From assembly GCA_022592445.1 (NCBI GenBank), contig JABYQR010000068.1:62001-126000 (forward strand): a stretch of 64,000 nt of DNA, read 5' to 3'. A model generated the notes under the pieces. That model saw only the letters and a list, made by a program, of their open reading frames with translations. It was not told the origin of the DNA and made no database searches. How positions within the stretch are numbered: position 1 is the first letter of the stretch; every line of letters begins with the position of its first letter. Positions 43,857-60,200 of this stretch are shown here, piece after piece. The position numbers were made by a program, and so were the translations under genes. The DNA comes from Cytidiella melzeri. Its lineage: Eukaryota; Basidiomycota; Agaricomycetes; Polyporales; Irpicaceae.

Positions 43857-46800
43857 TCACGTCCGAAAGTCAAACACAACTCGGCCCCAATCCTCGCCTG
43901 CGTGTATGAGCACGCCGCGCACCTCGGCACTGTCCAATTCAAGGCCGAGTTCAAATTCTATACAAACGTCAGCTCCTGTGCATCCAACGAACAGCGCCGC
44001 TAGAGTTCAAGCTGTTATCACTCACCAGTGTAGAACCCGTTGGGGTGAGGGAGGTTCGCGTTTTCTTGGTAGCTTGGCAGAACGCTAAGATCGACTGTCC
44101 ACTTGCACAGCTCCAGTGTCTCGCCCTACATCGGAGCAAATACGACACAAATGAGAACAACACAGTCTTCATGGAAGAACCCGATGACATCGAGCCGCCT
44201 GAGAAGCAAACGCACCTCGTCCGTGTAGCGCATAATCTTGTCGCTGTCAGACGTGTACAGCGTCGCAATAAAGATACGGTCTAATGTCAGAATATTAACA
44301 AATTCTCTCGTAGGCGATGTCTTCACACATGCTCACCTTGACCATTCTGCGAGAATTTGCTTCGTGCAGGACATACGTCAGGAATTGGGCGTTCGGGAGT
44401 ACAAAACAGCGGATTGGAGAAGCTCACCAGAACTTGTGCTGGATTCGCTGGCTAAACATTCCCCATACGGGGATCAAAAAACCGCAGTCATCAATATTCA
44501 GCCAGCTTGACTCACCCTTTTCTCAATATCGCGCCTTTGGCCACAAGGTATTGAAGCCTTTATTTCGAAAAAGGTCGGTATAGATGCAAGTCCACGGCGG
44601 TGCATGTCTTACCTGTTTTCACACACCGGAATACCCGCATCGTTCGTGCGAATGTACGCAGGACGTTTAAGGTGATCTTCTGGCTCAGCGGGCAATTTCA
44701 CCTGAATGCACCACAAGAAAGCAAATTAGTAAGAGGCTTCCGTTGACATATGTCAACAATTTCCCAGCCCTGAACTGTCTCCCCACTTACCTTCATCATG
44801 TACGCTTGTGGCGCGATGACACTAGAGACTAATGCGCGACCTGCTAAACCGTACTGCGCGGCGCCACGCAGCGTGGCTGTATCGCAATCCGACGGCCGAG
44901 AGATGACGGGGATACGCGAGACGAACCGCTCCTGCACCGCGCGCCCGCCAGGAAGAAGAAAGAGAATAATGATGAGGACGCCGCATAGAGCTACACAGGA
45001 CTGCACAAACCTTGACACGCTGAAACAGGTATTCACTGCCTATGGGCGATGGATCCAGTCAGTAGTACAACATAGAAGCATCCGGAAAAAAGACGCGTAC
45101 CGCTGAAACCACCGACCAGCAGCAACGCGTGTACCGGCTGATCTATCTTCTTCGTTTGTTCTTCAATTAAATCAAGCACCTGCACCGGAAATCGGGGTTA
45201 CATAAGGCAAACCAGCGCTCTGGCTCACAAACAGGTTTCCTACCTGATGGACTACGGGGTCGAACACCTCCCGCCTCAGGAGCACCCCAGGGATTGCGAG
45301 GTCTCCGTGACTGAGGCCAACAGATGGATCGTGGGGGTCCTCGGTGTTGAAACATGTGAAGTGGAACATTTTTTCTACCGCCGAAACTTACCGTCAGACG
45401 AACAAAGGCCAAACAGAAAATTCATACCGTCATCCGCCTCTCCTCGGTACACCATTTTTGTCGCTTCAGAAAAGTTGTGCTGGAAGTACGCCAGCGAACC
45501 GGCTACGGATCGTCTCCGGCGTCAGTAATCGACACTGACGTTTGTAACGCTTCGCTCACCATCGAGATGTACGGGGTGATCGGCCAAAAGAGTCTTCACC
45601 AGCTCACGAAATCGGAGATCGAGGAACAGCGAACCGCAGTTCGCACCCGAGCGTGCACACATCTCTGCAATCTCGAGATTGGATAGCATACCGATGATCT
45701 TGTACACAGCAAGATCCTACCACAAGCAATCAGTGAACTGCGGGCAGGCTATGCAAAATGAGATGGCCACGTACAACTGTACCACCGCCAGCGTCACAAA
45801 TCATGAAATTCTGGCTAGGTCGCAACTTGTGAAGGTCCGTAAGGTAGGCACAGTGCACCGCGGCCGCCTCGGGCTCGCTGAGAGCCATATGTCAGGTACT
45901 AGTTCACTGCAGCCGCCAGACGTCAGCATGTAACACGTACGTGATAATGCGGAGACGCTCCCTCCAAGAAGTATCGCCAGCGCGGGACGCATGAACAAGC
46001 TCAGCCGCGATGGCGGCGTCTCGCATCATCTGGCAACCTCGCGCATCCCATGCAGCTGGGACAGTGAGCCATACGTCAGCAGAATCTGTGAAAGATGTAA
46101 GTCAGACGCGTCGGACGCTAGGCGCCAGGTATACAGACCTAGGTCTGCGACTGCGCCAATCTCGCGCGTAATTTGTTCTTTTGCATAGCTCCAGAGGCAG
46201 TGCAAGAAGTCGACGATGACTTCCAGTGCTTGCTTACCAGTCTACGAAGATATGGTCAGTGTCGGTTCATGGTCTGTTTTGCTGTTACATACTGGTAATG
46301 ACGGCAGACGTGGGTCGATGGCAGCTTCGTCCCGCAGGGCATGCGGTTCTAAGAATAACTTGAACCTGGAGATTGAGGTGTTAAGACTTGACACGTAAGA
46401 CAACATATGATAGATAGATCTCACCATTCACATTTAATGGCGCCGCCCATAGGCGTCGCATTCTTTGCTTCGATGCCCCACGCAAGAATTTGGCCGTGTT
46501 CATCATACAGCATGCAAGTTGGAATTTTGCGGAACGTCTCAAATGACCCTGGCCAGTTGAGAATTTGCTGCACTTTCCCTGCTGCGATACGCGACGATCC
46601 GTATGCCTGCCAAGGTTGTCAGCTCTTTCAATTCTTCACGATGGTATATTATGTATTCATAAAGGCAAAACCGTGCAACGAGCAATGAAGCAACGCATGC
46701 CCGAGCCTGAGCGAACCTCTAGCCAAGCTTGGACCAGTTTATCCTCCAGCATGGTTTGTGGCAATGTCACAAGTATGCCGACAGCTGCGGTCAAACGGAT

Positions 46801-47751
46801 ATCGCTAGAAGGCACGTCAATTACGCCTCCCAGCTATTTGTAGTCAGATTTTCACATGACAACCATTCCCGCAAAGACGGGATATAATCGAGCTGCAGGT
46901 ATCGCCGTACCCAACGCCCAAGGTGACAACAAAATCCGCGATACTGAAAACCGAATAAAGTCAGACAGAACACAGGGTCTCATCGGGCACGTTCAGCGGT
47001 CTCTGCAAGTTGGAAATCTTGCATGGAGACAACGTGTAGGAGACCCTGAGTGCTGCCTAGCGCCATCGAGTTCAGATGTCTGTAGATATGCTTCCTTTGC
47101 TAACAGCCGAACGTCAAGTCCGACATGGTCGCATCTCGCCTGACTGACGCGCTCGAGAGCAACTGCAATATCCATTACTTACCACACCGGAGAATGTGGT
47201 TCCTGCACAGTCATCAGTGGAAGATCACCGCGAGGCGGACGCGTCTTGAACGCACCAAAATCAATAGATACCGAAATCTTGCCCTCGTCGGATGGGGCGG
47301 CAAAGTCCTTCTGACTGAGGATAGCGGAACCTCGGCCGCTGACAGTCATCCTATTTGCGCCATATACAGCACTCGGCGGGATGAGCCCATAGCTACTTGG
47401 AGGCGGAGACGGCGAAGACGAAGACGCGGTATAGCCCTTCAAAGATGCATTGAACAACGTAGGGCTAGTCACGTTCGTTGCAGGTGGAGGAGATCCGCTA
47501 GCAGCGTAGGGGTTGAACGGCAAGGCCGGCTGTTGAGCCCAAGGCTGATGAAGCTGGTTCTGCTGCTGAGCGTATTGAACTGCTGGCGGTGGTGTCGCGA
47601 TGTTCGGGGGTTGGAAGATTGCTTTTTCCTGCCATTGAGGCAAGGACTGTGCACTTGGTTGTTGAGTGACTGGCTGACCCTCCTTGAAGGGCGTGACCCT
47701 GTTACCCTCCTCGGGAATGGGCTTGTCTCTTGACTCTCCACAGCAGCTCAT
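43857..47751 (-). CDS. HSP70-like ATPase, fungal HSPA12-type
   Basis: An actin/HSP70-fold ATPase of a group expanded in mushrooms; its clients are unknown. Start ATG 47,751 (MSCCGESRDKPIPEEG). About 160 residues rich in P, Q, S and A come first, then the ATPase domain: KISVSIDFG with TTFSGV after an intron, AYGSSRIAAGKVQQILNWPG, ILAWGIEAKNA, FLEPHALRDEAAIDPRLPSLP, VWLTVPAAWDARG, SEPEAAAVHCAYL, the second phosphate loop MICDAGGGTVDLA, DPHDPSVGLSHGDLAIPG, HALLLVGGFSGS, and RPSDCDTATLRGAAQYGLAG near the C-terminus. The end is VVFDFRT-stop at 43,857. At least fifteen small exons. The intron between TTFSGV and AYGSS is 576 bp, ten times the local norm. Confidence 0.85.
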
Positions 47752-48327
47752 CGCAACGCGAGTTCAAGACGGTGAGAAGAAGGTGGTGGTTGAGAGCAGA
47801 GTCGTCGTCGGCTGTCCCGCCAAGGACGCGCTTGACAACACCGCCCATGTCAAAGCGTGTTGCTCTAGTCAGTGCCAAGTGGCGCCCTCCACTCAAGAGT
47901 CATGAGTACGGCCCGCGCAAATTCCGCGTCTAATGAAATAGCAATTTTGCTCATCTAGTACATGTAATCAAGTCAAGTACTGTACTAGGCAGATGTCTTT
48001 CCATGTGTCCTGAGAGGCTGTAGGGATCATGGCACAATTATCTCGACTGAAGACTACCAAGGCTCGCTAAGTCTAGCTACTACGACCTGATACTCAGCAT
48101 ACCCAATGTCAACCATTGCTTGATTTTGCTCCAAGAGTTTGTGCGATCTCGTTAGCGCAGAGTACTCCCGTAAGGCATTGAGGCTGATGACTCCACACAC
48201 AGATATGGTGGTTGTGACACAGTAACGGCCACGGGTTAACCGAGGGACCTGTAAGCCCATGAGACGTACCGCGCACCAGAAAGAACCGGCTGCAATCGAC
48301 CGTCACCGGCTCACTCTTATCAAGAGG

Positions 48328-48582
48328 CTATTCGCTTTCATCAGAATCTGAATTCCAACCTTGTGCCAAGAATGCATCGGCTGGGTAGCCGGTAGCGCGA
48401 GGTACTGCGCCTTTTCGCATCCCGTGGTCCGAAAGAGGCATGCACAAGGAGAGATGGTGGGCAAACTGAGTGTCGAATGTCGTTGAATAACGTCCAATGG
48501 TTGGCGTGAATGCAACTCCGAGAGTGATCGGAAACTTGGACTTGAATTCAGCGACATATGATACACATGTCTGATACACAAT
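48328..48582 (-). CDS. unidentified ORF with acidic C-terminus downstream of RPC2
   Basis: An open frame following an acceptor-like TGTATCAG near 48,575. It encodes about 80 residues ([20 protein letters not shown], later [20 protein letters not shown]) and ends [13 protein letters not shown]. No ATG opens it, so an upstream exon is needed; that exon would have to overlap the 3' end of the polymerase gene. I do not know the family. It could be an untranslated region read by chance, although the composition looks coding. Confidence 0.25.
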   Translation of the reverse strand: MVYQTCVSYVAEFKSKFPITLGVAFTPTIGRYSTTFDTQFAHHLSLCMPLSDHGMRKGAVPRATGYPADAFLAQGWNSDSDESE

Positions 48583-48622
48583 ACATAGTTAAAGTCGCTT
48601 TTGTCTTCGTGCCGTTTTTGTG

Positions 48623-52845
<4,223 letters not shown>

Positions 52846-53132
52846 GAAAGAGGGACACAACCAGTGGACTGCAAGCTCAAATTCAAGTCCCCATCTTAGA
52901 AGATTGATTTATGGTCACAATCAGAGCGCAGTCACACGCCGTGACGGCTAATCACGCACCACCACCACTAAGAAAATTCCCACGCTTAAACATAACGCCT
53001 CCCTCGCCACCATTCCCCCTCCCTCCCCTTTAATCGCTCGAGTTCCCCTTTAAAATACCTTAATAACATCTCTGATTCTAGTACCTGCGTTATAAGTCTT
53101 CCCCTTAGAGCTCTAACCCGCCTTAATCCATC

Positions 53133-54965
53133 ATGTCTGCCGCTCCACAGGACGCAGACATGACTTTACCTCCGTCCCAGCAATCGCTGGATTATGTGAC
53201 CCCACCGCCCCCAATGCACCAAGCTGAACTTAATCAGCTAATGCCCCCTGAGGCTACTGGTGCGCCCTATTATAATCACCCTCAGAGCACCCCGGTCAGC
53301 TTTATCCCCCAGCCCCCGCAACCTGTCGCCACTGTTGAACCACAGTCCATCGAGGAAGATGCTGATCTGTGGGGAGACGACGTCTCGCCAGAAACGCCAT
53401 GCAACGCCTATCTTCCGTACGACAGCGAAGAACAGATCAGCGAGTCGCTACCGGTCTTCGCTGCCACTCTCTCCACACTGGCCGCATTCCTCACCGAGCC
53501 GGCGGTCATGCATCGCATTCGAGAGCTGGCAAGACACACCAAAGCCTTCGATAACACCATCCTGCCTATCTTCAACAACATTCGCGGCCTCGTCAATACT
53601 TGGAACAACACAGTGGATGCCGAACTCGCCGTTCAACGCAATGTCGCCGCTCCCTCTCTATGCACAGCCCCACCCACATCAGCCCCTGCTACCACCCACG
53701 CTCAGCCCGCTCCCCAGACAGTGCGCCCTTCGCATGCGTTGGGCACCACCCAGAGGCCCTTCCGAGTTGGAGGTAATCCAACCCACCACACAGTCCAAAC
53801 CACTCTCCCCTTCGCTGCTGCATCAAGACCGCCCCCCATCCCCTTGGCCAACCGTCCAGCCCCAACCTATGCGCAGGCCCTCAAGTCACGTCCTGCCAAC
53901 ACTCTGCTGAACATCACCTCCGCTCTCGCTACCGCCCTACCTGACGCCCCAGCTGAGGCTGTCCTCTCTATGGCCACACGAATGATTCCTGCGCCACCAA
54001 ACAGAGCTGTCCCTCGGCACGCTCCGCGCAACGCTTCCAAAGTCATCACGGTAAAGCCGACCAGCGGCAACGTCTCGGTTTCTGACATCCCTAACGACCA
54101 ACAGCTCCTTAGTGCCTTCTCGATTGTGTACGAGGAGGCCAAAATGGACAATCGCGTCCCGATGGATGCACCCGATATCCTCTTCGTGCGCTGGCTCAAC
54201 AACGCACTACATCTCCAATTCCGAACCTCGCCATGCGAAGGAACGGAGGCAGTCATTGAATCCTTTTGGTACAAGTGCAGGGGCTTGTGCAATGCCACTC
54301 CGGCCTGCTCAAAGTTCCGTTTCCGCAACGGCGTGCTGTACCGTCGCGTCCCTTTCTCAGACCCGTCTACTGCCACATCTGACGAGTCTATCCAACAGAT
54401 CAAGCAAGCTCTACTCAGCCAATACGCATGGGAAGGGGTTACTATGATTGGTAACCCGCGCGTTCAAATTTCTGAAGGCTCCTCCTTCGGCACCGTTTTT
54501 GTTGACTTCTACGACAGCTCCACATCTCGCTGCATGCGCCAGGTCATGCGCCAGATTGTGTACCTTAACGGTGGCACCTGCCGAGCCGTACAGGCTCACA
54601 ACTTCCGACCTGCTACTCCCCGCTGCGCTGTATGCCAGCGCTGGGGACACCCTGCAGACATCTGTCGCTCACAAGTGGTAAGGTGCCCGGTGTGCACGCA
54701 ACCGCACGACGAACGCGACCACGAACGGCTCGCACCTCTTGCCGTTACCAAATGCTTCAACTGCGGTGAGGCTCACCGCTCAGATTCACCTGACTGCCCC
54801 TTTTTCCAGCATCGCCGCGACCGGGAGTGGATCCAGGCTCACCAGCCTGCTTCACAGACCGCACGTAACTCTTCCCACTCTGATTCCCGGCAGGTCACAC
54901 GACCTAACCGGAACACACGCATAGGCATGGGACGTCAACCCCATGGCCTCGCTAGAGCAACCTAG
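53133..54965 (+). CDS. LINE ORF1, nucleic-acid-binding gag-like protein
   Basis: 610 residues from ATG 53,133 (MSAAPQDADMTLPPSQQ), unbroken. It binds the element RNA. The N-terminal third is rich in P, T, A and Q. The C-terminal part holds three cysteine knuckles: CAVCQRWGHPADIC, CPVCTQPHDERDH and CFNCGEAHRSDSPDC (residues about 505-565). It ends five bases before the ATG of ORF2, a spacing that suits reinitiation by the terminating ribosome. Confidence 0.88.
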   Translation: MSAAPQDADMTLPPSQQSLDYVTPPPPMHQAELNQLMPPEATGAPYYNHPQSTPVSFIPQPPQPVATVEPQSIEEDADLWGDDVSPETPCNAYLPYDSEEQISESLPVFAATLSTLAAFLTEPAVMHRIRELARHTKAFDNTILPIFNNIRGLVNTWNNTVDAELAVQRNVAAPSLCTAPPTSAPATTHAQPAPQTVRPSHALGTTQRPFRVGGNPTHHTVQTTLPFAAASRPPPIPLANRPAPTYAQALKSRPANTLLNITSALATALPDAPAEAVLSMATRMIPAPPNRAVPRHAPRNASKVITVKPTSGNVSVSDIPNDQQLLSAFSIVYEEAKMDNRVPMDAPDILFVRWLNNALHLQFRTSPCEGTEAVIESFWYKCRGLCNATPACSKFRFRNGVLYRRVPFSDPSTATSDESIQQIKQALLSQYAWEGVTMIGNPRVQISEGSSFGTVFVDFYDSSTSRCMRQVMRQIVYLNGGTCRAVQAHNFRPATPRCAVCQRWGHPADICRSQVVRCPVCTQPHDERDHERLAPLAVTKCFNCGEAHRSDSPDCPFFQHRRDREWIQAHQPASQTARNSSHSDSRQVTRPNRNTRIGMGRQPHGLARAT

Positions 54966-54970
54966 ACCCC

Positions 54971-56869
54971 ATGACGAACTCCGCACAAAACGCCTTCAGG
55001 GTAGTATCTTTTAATGCCAACCATACAGCTACTAATACCGCAGCCGTACTACAACACTTTGTCCAAGCCGACGCCATTTTCATCCAAGAGCCTGCGTACG
55101 CAGTCCTCAAACACACTCCTTCCACCACGAACCCCCATGGCAACGAGTTCTTCGGAACTCAGGCGCAATCGAGAGACTGGATCCTCCTCGAGGTGGGCAA
55201 CATCCGGGAAGCACGAGTAGCGTGCTACGTCAACCGTAGGTGGGCGGGCTCCAACCCGCGGACACGCCATGACATTATTTCGCATCCCCATTTATTATGT
55301 TTCTCTGTCCTCTTTCATAACACTGAACGCTTCTTTTTGAACGTGTACAGCCACCCTGACACGCACGACGCCACTCACGCTCTCCTTGCAGAGCAGCATC
55401 TCCCGCCGTTCACCCTCGTCGCAGGCGACTTCAACCTCCACCACATGCTCTGGGAATCAGGGCGTCGTGACGATCGTCATGCACAAGAAATCATCGACTT
55501 CATGCCGGACATTAGGGTCTCACTCCTGAATTCTCTGGATGTGCACACTCACTTCCCTCACCGGCGCGGCTTCGCGCCGTCAGTCATCGATTTGGCATGG
55601 GTTGACTCAAGTTTCCTGGATCACCCTCTCACCATGCTCACGGTGGACCCTAACATGCGCATGGGCTCAGACCACGCCGTCCTGATTATCGACATTCCCA
55701 CCACTCCAGAATATGTTGCACTTCCGCGCATCCCCCCTAATTCCGATGCGGAAACGGAGTTTATGCTGGACATTATGGACGCAGCCCGTGCGCGCGTCCA
55801 CGACACCCTTTCTTCCCCCCACGATATCGAGCGATCGCTGAACATATTCTTTGATTCTATTCAGGAAGCATTTAATCGACACTCGTCGATACCACGCATC
55901 ACCAGCCACTCCAAACCGTGGTGGAACGAGGAGTGTCGGGAATCTCTTCGGACGTTCCGGCTCACCAATCAGCAAGAGGACCGGTGGGCCTTCTTTCGAG
56001 CGGTGCGGAAGGCCAAGAGAATGCACTTCGACACCGTCATTCAAGATATGGCAGCCAAGAAGCGTGTTTGGGACCTCACGTCGTGGTCCAAGCCACGCCC
56101 GATCTCAACCGCGTCTCACATCAAAGGCAGCGATGGGGCCACCCTACACTCCTTTGACGACTTTGTCAGGGGATGCACCGAACAGTTTTACGCGGCGCAG
56201 GACCGACCAGTCGATCTTTCCATCGTCGACGTCCTCGAACAGCGCGACGAAAGGGCGTTTCCACCCTTCTCTCGGCAGGAGCTGAGGGAATGCCTTGTCT
56301 CGACGTCTTCCCGCTCTGCACCAGGACCAGATCACCTTACATGGTCAATGATCAAATCCCTTATCGCTGACCGCGAAATCGAAACGTACCTTCTCTCCAC
56401 CTTTAATGCATGCGTGACTAACAGCTTTTGGCCCCCGCAGTTCAAATCTTCGGTGACCATCGTCATCCCGAAGCCCAAGAAGTCTGATTATTCAGTTCTG
56501 AAGGCTTACCGACCAATCGTGCTCCTCAGCTGCTTAGGCAAGCTGGTGGAGAAACTGATTGCGAACCGTATGCAGTACGATTGCATACGGTACCAGCTGT
56601 TGCATCCTTCCCAGTGTGGGGGTGTACGTCTCCACTCCACGGACGACGCTGGCCTCCTTCTTGTCCACCACTTACGAGCGGCGCGCGCAGCGGGGCTTCA
56701 TTCCTCCTGCCTCGCGATGGACATCGCCCAATTTTTTCCTTCTATTAACCACCACTTGCTGGTGGCCATTCTCCGACGCCTCGGATTCCACTCCTCCCTG
56801 TGTCTACTCATCGCTAACTATCTCTCTAATTGTACCACCCAGTTCCGGTCAATGGTAGACATTAGCTGA
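54971..56869 (+). pseudogene. LINE ORF2, endonuclease and truncated reverse transcriptase
   Basis: 632 codons. The apurinic-type endonuclease has FNANHTATNTAAVLQH, DAIFIQEPAY, VAGDFNLHH and MGSDHAVLIIDIP (catalytic Glu, Asp/Asn and His residues in place). The reverse transcriptase begins near residue 470 with SSVTIVIPKPKKSDYSVLKA, YRPIVLLSCLGKLVEKLI, GGVRLHSTDDA and LAMDIAQFFPSINHH (first catalytic Asp). The frame stops at 56,867, shortly after, so the motif with the paired Asp is absent. The ORF as it stands cannot copy RNA. Confidence 0.88.
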
Positions 56870-56898
56870 TGTACTTCACACTGACTGACTACTCAGTG

Positions 56899-57085
56899 GT
56901 CCATGCATGAAGCATGGACTACTTGCCCGACTAATACCTGCCCTATGCCTCATGCATCACTCGGGATTCATGTAGTATGTACAATCGACTAATCCATCAA
57001 TTCACTCTTCATGCATACATCTACCCACGTAGTATGTACATCCAACTAATCCATCAATACATTCGTCATTTATACACCTACCACG
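56899..57085. repeat. hairpin and 57-bp tandem repeat after the LINE
   Basis: GTCCATGC and GCATGGAC pair around a short loop near 56,899-56,919. GTAGTATGTACA followed by ACTAATCCATCAAT occurs at 56,972 and 57,029 (57-bp period), with a weaker third unit after 57,085. The sequence is AT- and CATC-rich and non-coding. It may be the 3' end of the LINE or older sequence. Confidence 0.6.
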
Positions 57086-57249
57086 CCCAATTGTTTTGCT
57101 GTTCTGGTACTCACTCATCAATCAAATCCATCAGTCATTCATCGTTGTGCTCCATACAAATCCACGACGTATGTACAACTCACGCGCCATTTGCCTCCAG
57201 AACGTGGGTACTGACCGGAAACCGCTCCCGTGCCTCCACCAATAATCGG

Positions 57250-60200
57250 TTAAACATTGCGGATTGTCTTTTTCATACCGTAAGTCTCGCATTATGAGTA
57301 TCGCTTACTAATAGTGACGTACCTTGCTGCAAATGCTGCCCTGCCCCGTTCTGTCAAGGACTTCGCACCAATACTACATAGTACATCCCACTTGTCCTGG
57401 AATGCCGCGAAGAATCTCTGAACACGATCCATCTCTGCCAGCACCAATTTTACAGCTTCTTGCGAACGTCTAGTCCGTGCACTGGCACGGAACCACTCTA
57501 CGCGGATCGCTGCAGAGGGTCACACCTCTCAGCAATGCCCATAGTAGTCACAGAGACTAGCGCGGCGTACCTTCCTGCTCCCACTTGGCCATATCCAGAC
57601 TGTATGATCCGTCGCGCAAAATCCACCGCACATCTTTCTCACTTTCGCCCCCTGGCTGAGATTTACCATGGAATATCTGCATCGGCCGACAGTCTGCCTC
57701 AGTCAGTACGCGGTAATTGTGACTATCCACAGGTTCCCCGACATCAATCATCTTCCTTCTCGTCATGTTATATCGCTGTCGAATCTGGCGGATCTTGTCT
57801 TGAACACTTGCCATCGCGTGTCCAGTTCGTGTCTTCTTCACCTGCCCAAATTGACCCTCCGCCTTTCTCCACAAGAAGGAAGACAGCCCCAGCTTTGTCC
57901 GAAGCTCACGGAGAAGGTCGTTTGCAACTCCTTGACGCAGACGTAACTCAGCGCTGGTGAATGTTGACACTGCTTGGTGGGAACGTATCGCTGCAGGCAG
58001 GTTCGAAGGAATGGGGAGGAGGATGTTTTCACAAAACTCTTCAGTTTCGCTTGCCCATCCGGCGTTAGGGAAATTGGCCCTGAGTGCTGCAATACATTGG
58101 CCCATGACCGCTGTGTGATGGATTCTCCAACCTTCGATATCAGCCTGAAGATCACGTCGTGCCTTCTGGATCTCATTGTACAGCATAGAGTCTTTTGATA
58201 GAGATAACTGGTACTTCTCTGCCATGTCTCGCAGCTCTTGTCTACAACACCATGAGCTACCTGTCGGACACGTAAATGTACACTTACTGGCGCAACTCCA
58301 AGTCCATGGCATCTTTGATCACGAAGACCATGCCAGCATCAATAGTCTGTCTGTGGCTGGCACCTGCCGTTTGCCCGTCTTCTATCTCGCTATGTGGTCG
58401 TTTGCCGCTACCAGTCTCTTCCTCGGCTTGTTGCATTGACGCGATCACGTCGTGCAGCGTGGGTGCTACGAGATTGCTATCAGCTAACACTCAGCAATAC
58501 AAATAGGATACATACCTTTATCTTCCTCTGCGGCATATGGACTCTTCAGAATTCTCCGCCCAGCATCAGGTGTGATGACATCTCTGAGAAATTGCATTTC
58601 CTGCTCCCTCCAAGCTCGAAGGGGGGTATCCTCGGACGTGAGCGTAGACTCCAACTCTCGGAGCTGCTCAATGTTCTTGGCTTCTTCTGCGACAGCCTTC
58701 TTGTACTTTGTGCCTAATCGTTCTGCTATATGGACAGTTCTAGTGGTGAGCAAGTTCAAACAGATGTTCTATCCGTTGACTTACCAAGCCTAAACGTCTT
58801 CTGAATGTTGAAGTCGGAGTAATGGAAGTTGAGCACGTCGATGCGGTGTCCTAATCCCATCTCCCGTATAGAGCGTGCAAGTTGAAACATAACACTCCAT
58901 CGCCGCTCAGGCGATTCTCCATCTGTATCTGCACCACCTGGCATATAGCGGAATGAGTTGAGCGTGCGGCATGGTCCTGTGTGCGCATTCTCATGCCACT
59001 TGGGGATCAGACGCAAGATCTGAGGCCACTGTTCAGGTGACTCTCCCAGGGCTGCAATCCGTCGCGTCCAATTGATGCCGTACTTGCATGCGACGTCGTA
59101 AGATTCCATGAGCAGTCTGAGGTTGCGGTATCGAGGAGAGATGCAGGCAATGGTTGCATAGTCGACATGTACAAATCTGTGCAAGCAGTGACGGTAAATT
59201 TCAGTACAATTCAATTAGATTGTCACCACGTACTTTTCGCCTCTATCTAGATCGACAGTGCCGGTGGGTAGCACAAATTCATGACGCGTACAGTTTAAAG
59301 AAAGTTGTCCTGAGTACTTCTTCCCAGAGTATCGGTCTTTCAAGGCCTCGAATTTGCTACAAATATATGTCTTGAACGTGTGTAAGTATAGCATCTAGAG
59401 GCCGGCAGTCATTCTCACCTCGCCATCCAGCTCAGGATGAGCCTTGACTCTCCTCTTGCATTCTTCATGCTGCTTGATGTCAGCGTAATACGCTGCGCCT
59501 TCGGTAAGTGCCACATCCAATTCATCCATCTTCTTGTCGTGCTGATTCAAGCTGAAGTTGCCATCTTTCCCATAGTGTAACGCATCCAAATACCTTCGGA
59601 GTCACAGTCAATTTCTGATGACTATGCAAGCATGTAGCTCTTACCGTTCGTCAAGAGGCCGCTCTCTCCAAGTCGGGTCCATGTTGATCCCGGGCTGAGG
59701 ACACGCTGGACAGAGAACTGCCAGCGAACCTGATGGAATATTGCGAGACACGCTCAGCCCATTCCATTTCAGTAAACATAGGTACTGATAGTGGCGGCTG
59801 GCCCTCATAAATTCTCGATAACGATCCTGTAGGTTGTAAGCGCAGGCATCAGCACGAGCACTTGGGTTCCATAACATACAAAGTTCTCGTACCTTGACGT
59901 CGTCGCCAAACGGGTTGTTGGTCAGACGCCTCAAAGTCCCCAAATAATCGTATGCGGACACCTTTGACTGGAGGGTGAGCTGCTGGAAGAATCGCAATGC
60001 TTGCAACGTAAACACCGTGCGCGTCCGCAAATATGTGGATGGCCACATCTGCGCTGAAAGGAGTTGTAGAGGTCGAGGCTTGGGTGTGAAGGAATGTGCA
60101 GGGGCACAGCGGCAGTATCGAACATGGACGTCCTGAACACCTGTGACATTAACCACTGTAATCCGCGAGATTGGATCATTCTGCTTCTCTGTAGGGATGC

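Larger units (their letters stand above)
52950..56869 (+). mobile_element. non-LTR (LINE) retrotransposon, cut off inside reverse transcriptase
   Basis: It has two ORFs in LINE order, gag-like then endonuclease plus reverse transcriptase, with a C-rich untranslated leader. The 5' limit is estimated. The usual LINE defect is loss of the 5' end; here the 5' part is complete and the 3' part, including the catalytic FADD region, RNase H and tail, is missing. The element starts about 100 bp upstream of the RNA polymerase III gene, pointing away from it. Confidence 0.85.

Noticed and set aside
53867..54403. A 178-codon open frame on the minus strand
   Set aside because: It is the shadow of LINE ORF1, which has zinc knuckles and a sensible start.
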